The position numbers were made by a program, and so were the translations under genes. Shown one piece after another: positions 41,241 to 52,421 of a stretch of DNA of 64,000 nt (the first letter of the stretch is position 1; each line of letters starts with the position of its first letter). The notes below the pieces were generated by a model. It did no database searches, was not told the DNA's origin, and saw nothing but the letters and a program-made list of their open reading frames with translations. This DNA comes from Allolobophora icterica (lineage: Eukaryota; Annelida; Clitellata; Crassiclitellata; Lumbricidae), in NCBI GenBank assembly GCA_963556255.1, contig OY744609.1:1804418-1868417 (forward strand), read 5' to 3'.

Positions 41241-41580
41241 ATGTTTAATATTTCAAGTACCTTAAATAGCTCAAATACGGACCCAACTCGAAATACACAG
41301 ACATTAGTCTGTGTATTTCGAGTGCCCAAAGTACTTTAGAAACGGCAAATACTCTAAGTACGATAAATACTTCAAGCACCAATGTACTCCGAATACGGTA
41401 AGTTATTCAAATTTCCAGAGCACGTTCAGTGCAACAAATTCTTTAAATTCTTCGAAAACGTTAAAAGTGTCATATAAATATGTTGAATTCTTAAGTGCCT
41501 GAAAAGTTCAACTCCAGTACTTTGAATACTTTGAACACGGTTAACCACTTCAAGTACATTTCTGATCAATCTCTCTTTAA
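41241..41580. repeat. Decayed short repeat (TTCAAGTACTTTGAATAC) with a perfect hairpin
   Basis: Loose 12-15-bp repetition of CTTCAAGTAC/ACTTTGAATAC phrases. Its right half (41455-41565) recurs at 47938-48052. Inside it, 41286-41302 and 41307-41323 form a perfect 17-bp inverted repeat with a 4-nt loop. Confidence 0.6.
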
Positions 41581-42839
41581 GAGGCGCTATATACATATGT
41601 GATTACAGTTACAATAACGTTGAACGTGCGCATATTAGTCCGGTCATTAAATAGTTGAGGTTCAACAAAATTTGAAGAAAAGGTTTCTCGATGGGTTTCA
41701 CCTCTTTGATACGTCTACATTACAGGATAAAAAGGTTACCAAAATATGACATGGGGAACTATGTGAAAATGGGTCAAATCCAAGATGGCCGCCATCAAAA
41801 TAAACAAAAGTGGAAAAAATTTCATAATATGGAACCACTCAAGTTAAAAACATCTGTGATGAGTCTATTCATATCAGCATATACATATACATGTTATGGA
41901 ATGTAATTTTCAAGTTAAATGTTTATAAAAACAAAATGGCCACCAAGATTTGACGAGAAAAGTAAAATTATCATATCTACATATCTAACGGCTATAGTCT
42001 AGGCAATTTACAGTTAGACCTGGGCAAAATTGCATCAGAAGGTTTCTAAACGGTTTCTTGTTAAGAAAAACTTGCTGAATAACATATAAAAATTCCCCCT
42101 AAATCCGACCACGGGAACACCCCCAAAAATGAATTTAAAAATGGCGGATTGGGGGTTTCCTAAGAAATGCCAATAATAATACACATAATTTGCAGTTAGA
42201 CCTGGGCGAAATTGCTTCAGAAGCTTTTTAAACGGTTTCCTGCTCAGGAACCATTGCTGAATAACATATCCAAAATCCCCCCCCCAATCAGACCACGGGA
42301 ACACCCCCAAAATGACCAAATCCAATATGGCCGCCATCGACCATATTGGAAAATCACCTTTTTTGTTTTTTAGAGTATATGCACGTGTAATACCTCTAAT
42401 ATTACTGATTTCGGTATGTAGAATTCATTTCTGATGTTGTTTCCACCTTTCTGGGTCATCTTCACCTTGAAAGGCCATGGTCAAGGTCATTTTTGGCAGA
42501 TTGGAAAGTTAACTGTTTTGTTTTTTAAAGTATATGCACGTGTAATAGCTCAATGTTGCTTATTTCAGTATGTAGAATTCATTTCTGATATTGTCTTTGC
42601 CATTCTGGGTCATCTTCACCTTGAAAGGTCAGGGTCAAGGTCATTTTGTTACATCGATGATGCCATCAAGCAAACTTTCCATCATTCGGTAAATGTAAAT
42701 TTTTATGTGTTGCTGTTCTTCACTGTGACCATATACACACAAATTAAGTTTCACATTATTACTGTAAGAGAGTCTGTGGTTATTCACACGTGCAAATTGT
42801 GTGTGAGTTCTGTGGAGTACTGTTGTATCCGAGAGAGAA

Positions 42840-43105
42840 AGAAACTGAAATATAATTGCGGCTACTGTCGAGGATTCTGTGCCAATCTACTTATTGGGGA
42901 GATTGAGCCTAGACTGAATCTCACCGAATGGCTTCAAAAGTCTACTCTTGCCAAACATGTTGTGGTAGATTTCATGTCTAAGATGCTGCAGATGCCAATA
43001 GCACAATTCCCTAATCTTGGTGTGGCCATCGACACCATCATAACCTCAGCCTCATCTCTACCAAAATGTGAAATTCATCCATCAGATACTTGCCTCCTAC
43101 ACTGA
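42840..43105 (+). pseudogene. Coding fragment in the centre of the 4.4-kb element (plus strand)
   Basis: Part of a 223-codon frame that begins in the left arm. The non-arm portion reads ...NLLIGEIEPRLNLTEWLQKS, FMSKMLQMPIAQFPNLGVAI and SASSLPKCEIHPSDTCLLH. A related phrase (LAGKIEPRLDLTQW) is encoded on the opposite strand at 43165-43230, so this piece and that one are an inverted duplicate. Function unknown; treated as element-derived. Confidence 0.45.
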
Positions 43106-43269
43106 GATGTCTCAGCTGTGGAAGCGATGTTGTTGCAGCATTTGGAATAAGTGTTAACATTTTTGTAGATCTTGTAGACGGACCTCACGCCATTGGGTGA
43201 GGTCCAGTCTAGGCTCAATCTTCCCAGCAAGTAGTGACTTGTTGGTGTGAGCTGGAATATCACTAGTTA

Positions 43270-44359
43270 TCGAACAGTGGAGATGCTGAGAGCAAATTGT
43301 GTGTGAGTACCTGCCTGAGGTCCATACCGCGCTCCTTAGCAATGTCCATGTTCCTATGCACCTCGGTCATCTCCTTGGATGACTGGTCGTTCTTCTGGTT
43401 CTCCATTGTTGATGGTGTCTTCTGAGGATGAAGTCGTGCTAATTTTCTTGGTCTTCTCAACGAATCTTTCCTGCCTGTGAGCAATAGGCATGCTGACCAT
43501 GCTGATCATTCTCAAGAAAGTTAAGCAAGTTAAGCAGGCGAGAAGCCACCTTTCGGTCAACATCCACCTTTGTGAGCAGGTTGTGCAGTTGCACGGGCAC
43601 ATTGACTGTCACCGAGTATAAATTCTGCCGCTCTAGCACGAAGTCTAACAGCTTAGACACGTTATGGTTAAATGCAAGACGGCGAGTGATGCTCAATGCA
43701 TGCTGTAGATGGCATTCTGTGTGGCTATTGGGGTGGTTAGAGGTGAGAAAATTGAGAAGGCTGGTGATAGACCCGATCTCCTGGACCAAGAGCTCGAACT
43801 CTGCTACAGCAGTGGCATTGCGTGTGGCTTCTACCACATAGTGACCTCCAGGACCCATCGACACTCGCTGGATGGTCTGCTCGACCTTCATGCCACCTCC
43901 GACAGCACAGCACCATCCTGGGCCATCCTGAACAACCCACTGGCTCACACAGAAGCGCCGATAGAGCTCAGGATGTGTGAACTCCAACACTTTGACCTGT
44001 TCCAGATATCACGATCCATAACGTAGGAAGTTGATGCAGTCACATTCTGCAAAGATTGGCATAGAATCGTCGACAGTAGCCGCAAGTATATTCCAGTTTC
44101 GTTCTCTCGCAGTTACTACAGCGTTCTTGATGACGGCGACCAACTGCGGCCAAACTCAAAAGAATTGGCAGAGCTCAGACTTTGCTTTGAACTCCTTCTC
44201 AAATTCCCGGAAGTCCTGATGCAACTCCTCCACTTCTCCAATCAGGGACTCAAACTGTTCACGGCAACATTGTTTTTCAGCCAGTGTAATTTGCAGTACC
44301 TGCAACTGTGCCAGCACTGGATATGCAGCTTTGCCTTGTGATTCCAGAATATCTCCCAC
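43270..44359 (-). pseudogene. Decayed element-borne protein gene
   Basis: Minus-strand pieces in order: a coiled-coil-like segment (44359-44156: REQFESLIGEVEELHQDFRE, stop after LCQFF), DDSMPIFAECDCINFLRYGS (44080-44010, stop), the longest open part 43990-43457 (LEFTHPELYRRFCVSQWVVQ, AVGGGMKVEQTIQRVSMGPG, NATAVAEFELLVQEIGSITS, LLNFLTSN), then KTKKISTTSSSEDTINN and, after a frameshift, EMTEVHRNMDIAKERGMDLR to 43270. I recall similar uncharacterised proteins recurring in marine invertebrate genomes, but cannot name the family. At least two stops and one frameshift make this copy inactive. Confidence 0.6.
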
Positions 44360-44429
44360 TGAAGCGACCGGATCAGGTCCTCCACAATAAGAATAACAAC
44401 AGACTCTCTTACAGTAATAATGTGAAACT

Positions 44430-44937
<508 letters not shown>

Positions 44938-46505
44938 ATGGTCACAGTGAAGAACAGCAACACATACAAATTTACATTTACCGAATGATGGAAAGTTTGC
45001 TTGATGGCGTCATCGATGTAACAAAATGACCTTGACCATGACCTTTCAAGGTGAAGATGACCCAGAAAGGCGAAAACAATATCAGAAGTGAATTCTACAT
45101 ACCGAAATCAGTAACATTAGAGGTATTACACATGCATATACTGTAGAAAACAAAAAAGGTGAATTTCTCAATCTGCCGAAATGACCTTGACAATGACCTT
45201 TCAAGGTGAAGATGACCCAGAAAGGTGGAAACAACATCAGAAATGAATTCTACATACCGAAATCAGTAATATTAGAGGTATTACACGTGCATATACTCTA
45301 AAAAACAAAAAAGGTGATTTTTCCAATGTGGTCGATGGCGGCCATATTGGATTTGGCCATTTTGGGGGTGTTCCCGTGGTCCGATTGGGGGGTATTTTGG
45401 ATATGTTATTCAGCAATGGTTCCTGAGCAGGAAACCGTTTAAAAAAGCTTCTGAAGCAATTTCGCCCAGGTCTAACTGCAAATTATGTGTATTATTATTG
45501 GCATTTCTTAGAAAACCCCCAATCCACCATTTTTAAATTCATTTTGGGGGGTGTTCCCGTGGTCGGATTTAGGGGGAATTTTTATATGTTATTCAGCAAG
45601 TTTTTCTGAACAAGAAACCGTGTAAAAAACCTTCTGATGCAATTTTGCCCAGGTCTAACTGTAAATTGCCTAGACTATAGCCGTTAGATATGTAGATATG
45701 ATAATTTTGCTTTTTTCGTCAAATCTTGGTGGCCATTTTGTTTTAAACATTTAACTTGAAAATTACATTCCATAACATGTATATGCATATGCTGACATGA
45801 ATTGACTCATCACAGATGTTTTTAACTTGAGTGGTTCCATATTATGAAATTTTTTCCACTTTTTTTTATTTTGACGGCGGCCATCTTGGATTTGACCCAT
45901 TTTCACATAGTTCCCCATGTCATATTTTGGTAACCTTTTTATCCTGTAATGTAGACGTATCAAAGAGGTGAAACCCATCGAGAAACCTTTTCTTCAAATT
46001 TTGTTGAACCTCCATTAAAAATTGTTGTTTAATGACTGGACTATATCCCGGCTGCTCAATTCAATGTTTTAATTACGTACATGAGATGAGTTGAAATGGT
46101 TTTACCATGACGCAATCGAGTGTGCATAATCACCTTTGGCGTCTTACGTAGCGCTGAGACGCGTAAGCCACCTTCTGCTCAAGCGGCAATTACGTAAGAC
46201 TGTAAGTATAGTTGCAATTTAGATAGCGCCACTTCAAGGGAGACTCGTTGAAGGAGTTACCGGTCTAACACAATGAAACGCTGTGGAAAAAAGGCTAAGA
46301 GAGGCTGAGTAGTTCATGTCTACTAAGTTCTCACTTTAGTGCTTTGGTCTTACACAGGTTAAGAGCCCAAATACCTCTGTCAGTTTCAGCGGCTTCCATC
46401 CGTCCATTACGATCGCTTAACCCTTTGGAAGTGAGGTGAAGTACTAGAACGTTAGTGGTGAGGTGGTGTATGACAGACCCCAATACATATTTTTTTACTT
46501 GCAAG

Positions 46506-47771
46506 TTGCATACCAACTTCTTCTTCTTCTTCTTCTTCTTACTTGGTTCTCTGCCCTTAGGCAGGCTCGTATGTCCAACGGCGCCACTCCACTCGATGTT
46601 GAGCTTCCGCTTTCATCTGTATGTAGCCGTCCCTCTTTATTATCCAGTCCAGGAACATCGTTCTTGGCCTTCCTCGCGTCCTTTTCCCCTCCATTCTACC
46701 TTCGATGATATTTCTCAGCAGAGAATCCCCTCTCATTATATGGCCAATCCATCTTCTTTGGCGCTCTCTGATTGTCCTCATCATGGATCTTTCCTCTCCC
46801 ACCATTTGCAGTACTTCGTCATTTGTCTTCTGCTCTGTCCAGCTGATTCTCTCCATTCTACGCCATATCCACATTTCGACAGTCTTGTTGTCAAGACCTT
46901 AAACCTCAAGACCAAGACCAAGACCTCGAACCTCGAGACCAAGACCAAGACCAAGACCTTGAACCTCGAGACCAAGACCAAGACCAAGACTTTGAACCTC
47001 GAGACCAAGACCAAGACCAAGACCTTGAACCTCAAGACCAAGACCAAGACCGAGACCCCAAAAAATCGAAATCAGGTCAAGACTTCTAAAAATTGTCAAG
47101 TCGGAATATTCGCTATTTTAATGAAAACATGAAAATTTTATTTTATTCAAGCAAATTAACTTTAAATGCAAACTGCAGAGAAATCCGAATTTGTATTCAA
47201 AAGTCCTTCATGCAAACTCTTATACCAAATTCCTTTTGTATTTTATAAAAACCAATTCGCTCAGAATTTTCTGACCAAGACGTGCCTGGTGGGCCTCATA
47301 AAAATTCCGCCATGTGAAAAAATACGTTCTACAGGTGCTGAAGTCGTTAACACACGCAGTAGCTTTTCAAGCACTGGATGTAAATGTACAGATAGTGAGT
47401 CCTTTTGAAATCTTCCCATGGTTTATCATACCGTCTGATACAGAATAACTGTTGCTGCTGCCAATGGGTTTTCCTGACCAACATGACTTGTATCCATCCA
47501 TAGATATTGGTCGTATGATGCAAGCAGGCTTGATACAGAATTCTTGAGTTGTTAAATGACTGTTCATATTAACAGCCGGTCTTGGTCTTGGTCTTGCGAG
47601 ACCAAGACCAAGACTTTGAACCTCAAGACCAAGACCAAGACCTTGAACCTCAAGACCAAGACCAAGACCAAGACTTTTAAAAACGAACTCGAGTGCACTC
47701 GAGACCAAGACCTTGGTCTCGAGGACAACAAGACTGCATTTCGAAGGCTTCTATCCTTTTGCATACCAACT
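46506..47771 (-). mobile_element. RTE-like LINE fragment with 13-bp duplication, nested in the piggyBac-like element
   Basis: Flanked by the exact duplication TTGCATACCAACT (46506-46518, 47759-47771). On the minus strand the coding runs KRIEAFE at 47757-47745, is cut by the hAT element, and resumes at 46871 as [20 protein letters not shown], then [36 protein letters not shown] and WTYEPA before the stop at 46557-46559. It ends in an (AAG)n tail at 46519-46540. The reading frame across the excised hAT copy is FEM-W, as expected for this family. 5'-truncated. Confidence 0.88.
46872..47744. mobile_element. hAT-type element with inverted (AAGACC)n arrays, nested in the RTE-like LINE
   Basis: 46880-47736 begins CAGTCTTGTTGTCAAGACC and ends GGACAACAAGACTG, flanked by the exact duplication CATTTCGA (46872-46879, 47737-47744). 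Both ends carry minisatellites with a 33-bp unit of AAGACCAAGACCAAGACC plus TTGAACCTCGAGACC (46895-47060 and 47580-47720), and TTGGTCTTGG inverted copies occur near 47580. The Lys-Thr-rich frames are repeat translation. Confidence 0.9.
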
Positions 47772-47937
47772 ACATAACATTAATTGTGAGCTAAACTATG
47801 GGTTTACTACCAATTATCAGCTAAACTGGTGATTATCACAACAAATAACTGTTTTTGATCATTACCGAAATGGCCAGCAGGTGAACTAATAACCATGCAG
47901 TATCTACTTAGCACGTGCATTTTTCTTTATATAGGCC

Positions 47938-48400
47938 TACTTCGAAAACGTTAAAAGTTTCATACAATTATGTTGAATTCTTAAGTGTTTGAAAAGTTCA
48001 ACTCCAGTACTTCGAATACTTTGAACACGGCTAACCACTTCAAGTATGTTTCTGTCCTCATTCACAACATTACCAAACGAACGAATAGCCAATATTTCAA
48101 GTGAAATAGAAACTGTTTTCAGTCATGATTTTTGATTGACTGAATGCAAGCCACGCATACAGTATTAGCGTGTTCAACAGTTCAAGGCCCACTCGCCTGC
48201 TACACGCATGACATGTGAATCTTGTTTTACGATCCCTGTATACGAGAAATTATAATTTCAGTTTAATATGCAGCAAAATTTTAAAAATTGTAGGTTCAAT
48301 AATACCTGAAACTGTCGGAAAGTGTCCGTATTTCACATTCACTAAGGTAAACAAAAAAATCCTTGAAAACGTTACTTAGAATAGCTATGGGGTGTGTCAT
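47938..48400. repeat. Dispersed repeat shared with 41455-41565, plus piggyBac-like interior
   Basis: 47938-48052 matches 41455-41565 over about 110 bp (GAAAACGTTAAAAGT, GTTGAATTCTTAAGTG, TTGAACACGG). The remainder is AT-rich interior of the piggyBac-like element with no coding sequence. Confidence 0.55.
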
Positions 48401-48427
48401 ACCCCCAGCTCACCTCCAAAGGGTTAA

Positions 48428-48600
48428 CCGCCATGATTTTGTCCCACGAGCCAGGAATACTATGGCCAAAACTCGAGCCTTTTCTTGCATTGTCCTGCTC
48501 TTTGGAATCAACTCCCTCCATTGACACGTGCCTCTTTATTAGCTGGTGGCCTAAGTGCACCGTTCCGCTGTCTTAAAACCACTTTCTATTCACTGGGTCT
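48428..48600. other. Flank of the piggyBac-like insertion, no recognised gene
   Basis: Joining 48428 onward to 46416 downward on the minus strand restores continuous non-repeat sequence across one TTAA, but no family is recognised in the resulting frames. Confidence 0.3.
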
Positions 48601-48684
48601 TTCGCACTGGGAGCGCCTCTGATTAGCGAACACTGTGAGAGGCTCATATACGATACAATCCAATATAACTCTTGATAATATACG

Positions 48685-49010
48685 GATCTGAGCTGTGTAG
48701 AAAGGTTAAAAAGGTGTGTACTAAAAACGTTAGAGAGAAGGAAGAGCAGAGGAGACCTAATCGAAGTCTACAAGATCATCACTGGAAAGGAGGCAGTGCA
48801 GCGGGAGAGGTTCTTTGAATTAGCACCAAACAAGGCAACGCGGGAACACAGGTATAAATTATATAAGAAGCCGAAAGGAACATTAGGGCAGAAATTCTCC
48901 CGTGCAAGAGTTGTAGACTTGTGGAATGGGTTGATGACAGTAGTACACTGTCTCAGAGAATAATATACAACTTCTAAGAGAAAAGTAGAAGGGATGTGTG
49001 CAAACCACAG
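48685..49010 (+). pseudogene. L2/CR1-type LINE ORF2 C-terminal fragment
   Basis: Conceptual reading without a start: LERRKSRGDLIEVYKIITGK, then FFELA, KATREHRYKLYKKPKGTLGQ, FSRARVVDLWNGL. This is the typical 'RRxRGDLIxxYKI...R.H..KL.K...R..FS.RVV..WN.L' region near the end of CR1/L2 ORF2. It stops soon after (VVHCLRE). Confidence 0.75.
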
Positions 49011-49139
49011 TGCGGTTAGCAGTTGGAATATTTACGGATGCTTACTTAGGCTACTCTTAAGCTTTCCATATTAATTTTCATTGGATCTAAAACGGACTAG
49101 TCAATAGTCTTCTGAACCACTAGAACTTTTGTCGTGCTA

Positions 49140-49380
49140 TCTTCTGTGGCGCTATGTTATGCTATCTGTTCGTTCTGCTCAGTCGCTTGTGTCATCTCGT
49201 TCACAACTTAAAACTCACCTCTTTCAAATTGCTTATCCACCATAGGCTGTCTCTCTGTCTTACGGACTGATCTTCTGGATATTGACCTCATTACGGCTTC
49301 GTTTTGGTGTGCCATCGGTTGTTGCCTTGTGCATTAGACACCGGGGCAATAGAAGTTAATAATTAAAACTGCAACTGATG
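49140..49380 (+). mobile_element. LINE 3' tail
   Basis: TCTGCTCAGTCGCTTGTGTC, GGTGTGCCATCGGTTGTTGCC and GCATTAGACACCGGGGCAAT: the tail also found upstream of the CCK-type copies. Confidence 0.6.
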
Positions 49381-49560
49381 AGGTAGAACGTTCCAGATGG
49401 CGGAACCAGCAACTGTGAGCTAACGCCGATCAGTTGGACCTCATGCAAATGGATTCAGTTGACAAAACAAGTGAACCGTAGAATTCACAATATAATTATT
49501 GTTTATGAAGACACCTTCGCAAGTTCATGTGTAGCTAAGTCCATGGCACATATACGAGCA

Positions 49561-49564
49561 TGTG

Positions 49565-49615
<51 letters not shown>

Positions 49616-49660
49616 GCTTCTGTGTGTCTGTGTATCTGTCTGTCTGTTTTTCTGTCTGTC
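49561..49660. repeat. (TGTC)n microsatellite
   Basis: Twelve or so uninterrupted units, then decayed. Confidence 0.9.
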
Positions 49661-49689
49661 CGAGTCGACTGAATAAATGAACCATCTGT

Positions 49690-49711
49690 CACACACACAC
49701 TCTCATTCACC

Positions 49712-49746
<35 letters not shown>

Positions 49747-49805
49747 CCGCACGCCTTATGTTCTGTGAGTGTGTGTGTGCGTGTGTGTGTGTGTGTGTGT
49801 GCGCG
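49690..49805. repeat. (AC)n and (GT)n tracts in inverted arrangement
   Basis: (AC)n at 49711-49744 and (GT)n at about 49767-49801, separated by 22-24 bp (GGCCGCACGCCTTATGTTCTG). Single-strand folding would give a stem of more than 30 bp. Confidence 0.85.
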
Positions 49806-50520
49806 TAGTCATGAATGATTGATGGCTTTCCTCCAGTTGGAAGGTTTCCGGCCGAATTAACATAAGAAAAGACGACAGTGCAGTTTCGATTACCGGAAGG
49901 AAATTGGAACAATACCCGGTGCAATTTATTTCCATATTGGTCGATCCGGCATCCTATGAGATTTGCCTAAGTCAGGCACTGAGAAATAATTGCCGTATAC
50001 AGCGTAGACCACTCTTTCTAACACATTTTTTTACAATGATATACTTTGCCATTTGGAAAACTACCGGAAAGAAAAATAGAAGACACTATTTCTTGCATAT
50101 TTTTAAACAATACATTTAGCAATTTGCAACATACTCTTCTTCTTTCTTCTCTTCCATCAGTTTCCCGACGATGAGGCTCTTATAAAGTTTCTCCATAGTG
50201 TTCTGTCTCTGACAGTTTCGCGCACCATGGTTAAGTCCGTGCCTTTGCTCTTCTTTGCCTTTGCAACATACGCAGATAAAAATAGAGAAAGATAAACTAT
50301 TTCTATGACTTTTTATAATAATTTATTTCGCTTGAACCTGATTGCAAAAAGAAGACAAACCCTGGCGAAGAAAAACTCCGGGCAGACAAATTACTATCCG
50401 GATAATTAATTACAGTAATAAATTTCAGTGGAGGATTGCTCTGTAGTTGAAGGTAAACCTATATGTTGTATCAAGGTTTGCAGTGACTAAGAGAAATGCA
50501 TCGCGAGAGAGGATATGGTT
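49806..50520. other. AT-rich DNA without recognised gene
   Basis: No coding frame with family features. CTTCTTTCTTCTCTTCC at 50139-50155 is a short pyrimidine tract. Confidence 0.35.
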
Positions 50521-50524
50521 GGAA

Positions 50525-50650
50525 TCACAGACAAGCAGACAGACAGACAGACAGACAGAAGGACTGACTGACAGACAGACAATATATAGACACACTGACA
50601 GCAGACTGACTGATAGACAGAGGGGCAGACAGATAAGCAGACAGTAACTG
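50525..50650. repeat. (GACA)n microsatellite, decayed
   Basis: AGACAGACAGACAGACAGA core at 50536-50558 with GACTGACTGACAG variants. Confidence 0.85.
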
Positions 50651-51360
50651 GCAGACAAACATAATTATACAAATACAGGCGAACAAGCAGGCAGTTAATT
50701 AATGTGTAGAGGTCCTACGGGTTTATGCAGATAGTCACACATAAACGCATGTATGTAGGGCCTGCCAAAGTATTTAGTATGCATGTCTGAATCTAGGCAG
50801 CTGGACATTTATAACGCTTCTCTGGATTCACATCTGGTAAACATTTTGTTAACTAGTCCCATTGTAATAAAACTTCGCAGTTAATCTTAACTGTGAGCAA
50901 GTAAATCTTAGAAAGTTATCTCCGGTAATTAATCGGTTTCCGCATTCGTGCTTCATTGAAAAAGGAAGCACCATAAATGTCTTGTAAGACAAACGCGCAT
51001 CTGAAAATAATCCTTCTTAAAAGATCTTCCCGCAAAGACTCCGCGTCGTTTCCAATAATTGTGTCTTGATTCCAGACCGCTGTTCGGGACAGTAATTACC
51101 GCATTAAATCAACTTTAATTCCCTCTCCCGGGAAGAAAGCTTTCAGCCTCCCTTCCGCGCTTCAACCTCCACGCTAATCGGCCCTCTTTCGAGTATTTCC
51201 GAGTATTTCGGAGCCTCTTCCGAAGTATATCTAGTCAGTCGAGGCATCCCGCACACACACGCCCTTAACCTGCGATGCCTCGCCCTACCAACGTGTTGCT
51301 CCGTTTTTGTTTCAATGTGTTTCGGAAGATATCTTAGGCTTGCGAAGACACGCCGTGAGG
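50651..51360. other. Unassigned DNA upstream of the GPCR
   Basis: CpG content rises after about 51120 (CTCCCGGGAAG, CCTTCCGCGCTTC). GAGTATTTCCGAGTATTTCGGAG at 51191-51213 is a short direct repeat. No coding feature. Confidence 0.35.
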
Positions 51361-52100
51361 GTCTATGACGCGACTCAGAGGCGTCGAATTGATACGGAAA
51401 GACGATAGTAAATTATCTCGGACTCAAAATCGGTTATCTGTTGAACGGAAGACCTTACTCAATGCGAGTACTTCGCAAATCTTACGTTTCAATATCGTGT
51501 CGGAAGGTGTTCTATTGCGAAGACCGGACTCAGTGAGGGTGTCTGAATCGACCCAAGGACATCGAGTCGATACGGAAAGGCGATAATTCACCTCAGACGA
51601 ATGAATCGTTTGTGAATTAGTTTTGTGAATAGATGCGCACAAAGCATAGACCTACATGCGGCGGAAGCGTACGTTGAATGGCCTCGACGCGTGCGGATTA
51701 GATGCGCGCGTATGAATACATGCATCGCTGGTGTCTGTTGCGTCGGGAGCGTACGTTGAGCGTCGGCGGATGTATCTTCAGTGATAGCAACGATCTGAAG
51801 TCCGCCTGTAACCGAATGCTGTGTATTATTACTGCATGAAACCGAGTCTGGTTTCAGTTGCGAAACACGATACGACGCCGGTTGAAACCTGAGACTACAT
51901 TAGAATCATATTCGCGAACCGTCGTCAACACGTCTAAGGCTGGCAACAGTAGTGGTCGATACGGTTGGCGCTATATGAATGTCGCATCGCATTACATTAA
52001 ATTACATTACATTAAAATCTCCGTTACAGTACATTACACGTGATAACATGTCTTTTGCGACAGCGATCCGTCTTTCGTCAGCATCGAGTTTCCTGAACTG
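51361..52100. promoter_or_regulatory. CpG-bearing region upstream of the GPCR, candidate promoter
   Basis: Rich in CG (for example GCGGCGGAAGCGTACGTTG, GCGTCGGGAGCGTACGTTGAGCGTCGGCGG). It contains two copies of a TCGANT(T/C)GATACGGAAAG phrase (near 51387 and 51560). A strong donor-like CTGGTGAGT at 52129-52137 follows GCTATATAATC (52103), so a short non-coding first exon spliced toward 52.4 kb is possible. All of this is inference from motifs. Confidence 0.3.
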
Positions 52101-52421
52101 GAGCTATATAATCTTCTGCGTTATATCCCTGGTGAGTTACAATTGAGGTATAGGCCCTACATGACATTGTGTTTGTATGTATAAATCATGATTTATAGCG
52201 GTCTCTTTAGACACCTTGAAAACGTTGTCAAACGATGCTACATAAGCATAAGACGCGTTAGCCAATTATTAGTTAACACATTATGTATGAACTTTACTAT
52301 GCCATGCGAACGGTGAGAACTGTTCAAAAATAATTACACCCTATAAGAGAAACAGGTTATAGTAAAGTAAAGACTTGTGAAGTACGTTACATCATGTAAT
52401 GCGCTCTCTGCAATAGTAGGC

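Larger units (their letters stand above)
46417..48427. mobile_element. piggyBac-like non-autonomous element with TTAA duplication
   Basis: 46421-48423 begins CCCTTTGGAAGTGAGGTG and ends CAGCTCACCTCCAAAGGG, flanked on both sides by TTAA (46417-46420, 48424-48427). A second matching inverted pair (GTATGACAGACCCCAAT at 46468-46484, ATGGGGTGTGTCATAC at 48387-48402) lies subterminally. TTAA plus CCCTTTG is the piggyBac signature. No transposase is seen. About 1.25 kb of its length is a later nested LINE insertion. Confidence 0.8.

Noticed and set aside
46455..47132. 225-codon Lys-Thr-rich frame as a coding gene
   Set aside because: It crosses an antisense LINE fragment and a hAT-borne AAGACC array; repeat translation.
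52377..52421. A 15-codon upstream extension of the GPCR
   Set aside because: That start is GTG, not used in nuclear genes; the first ATG (52422) has a good context and directly precedes the conserved FHGYVSL region.
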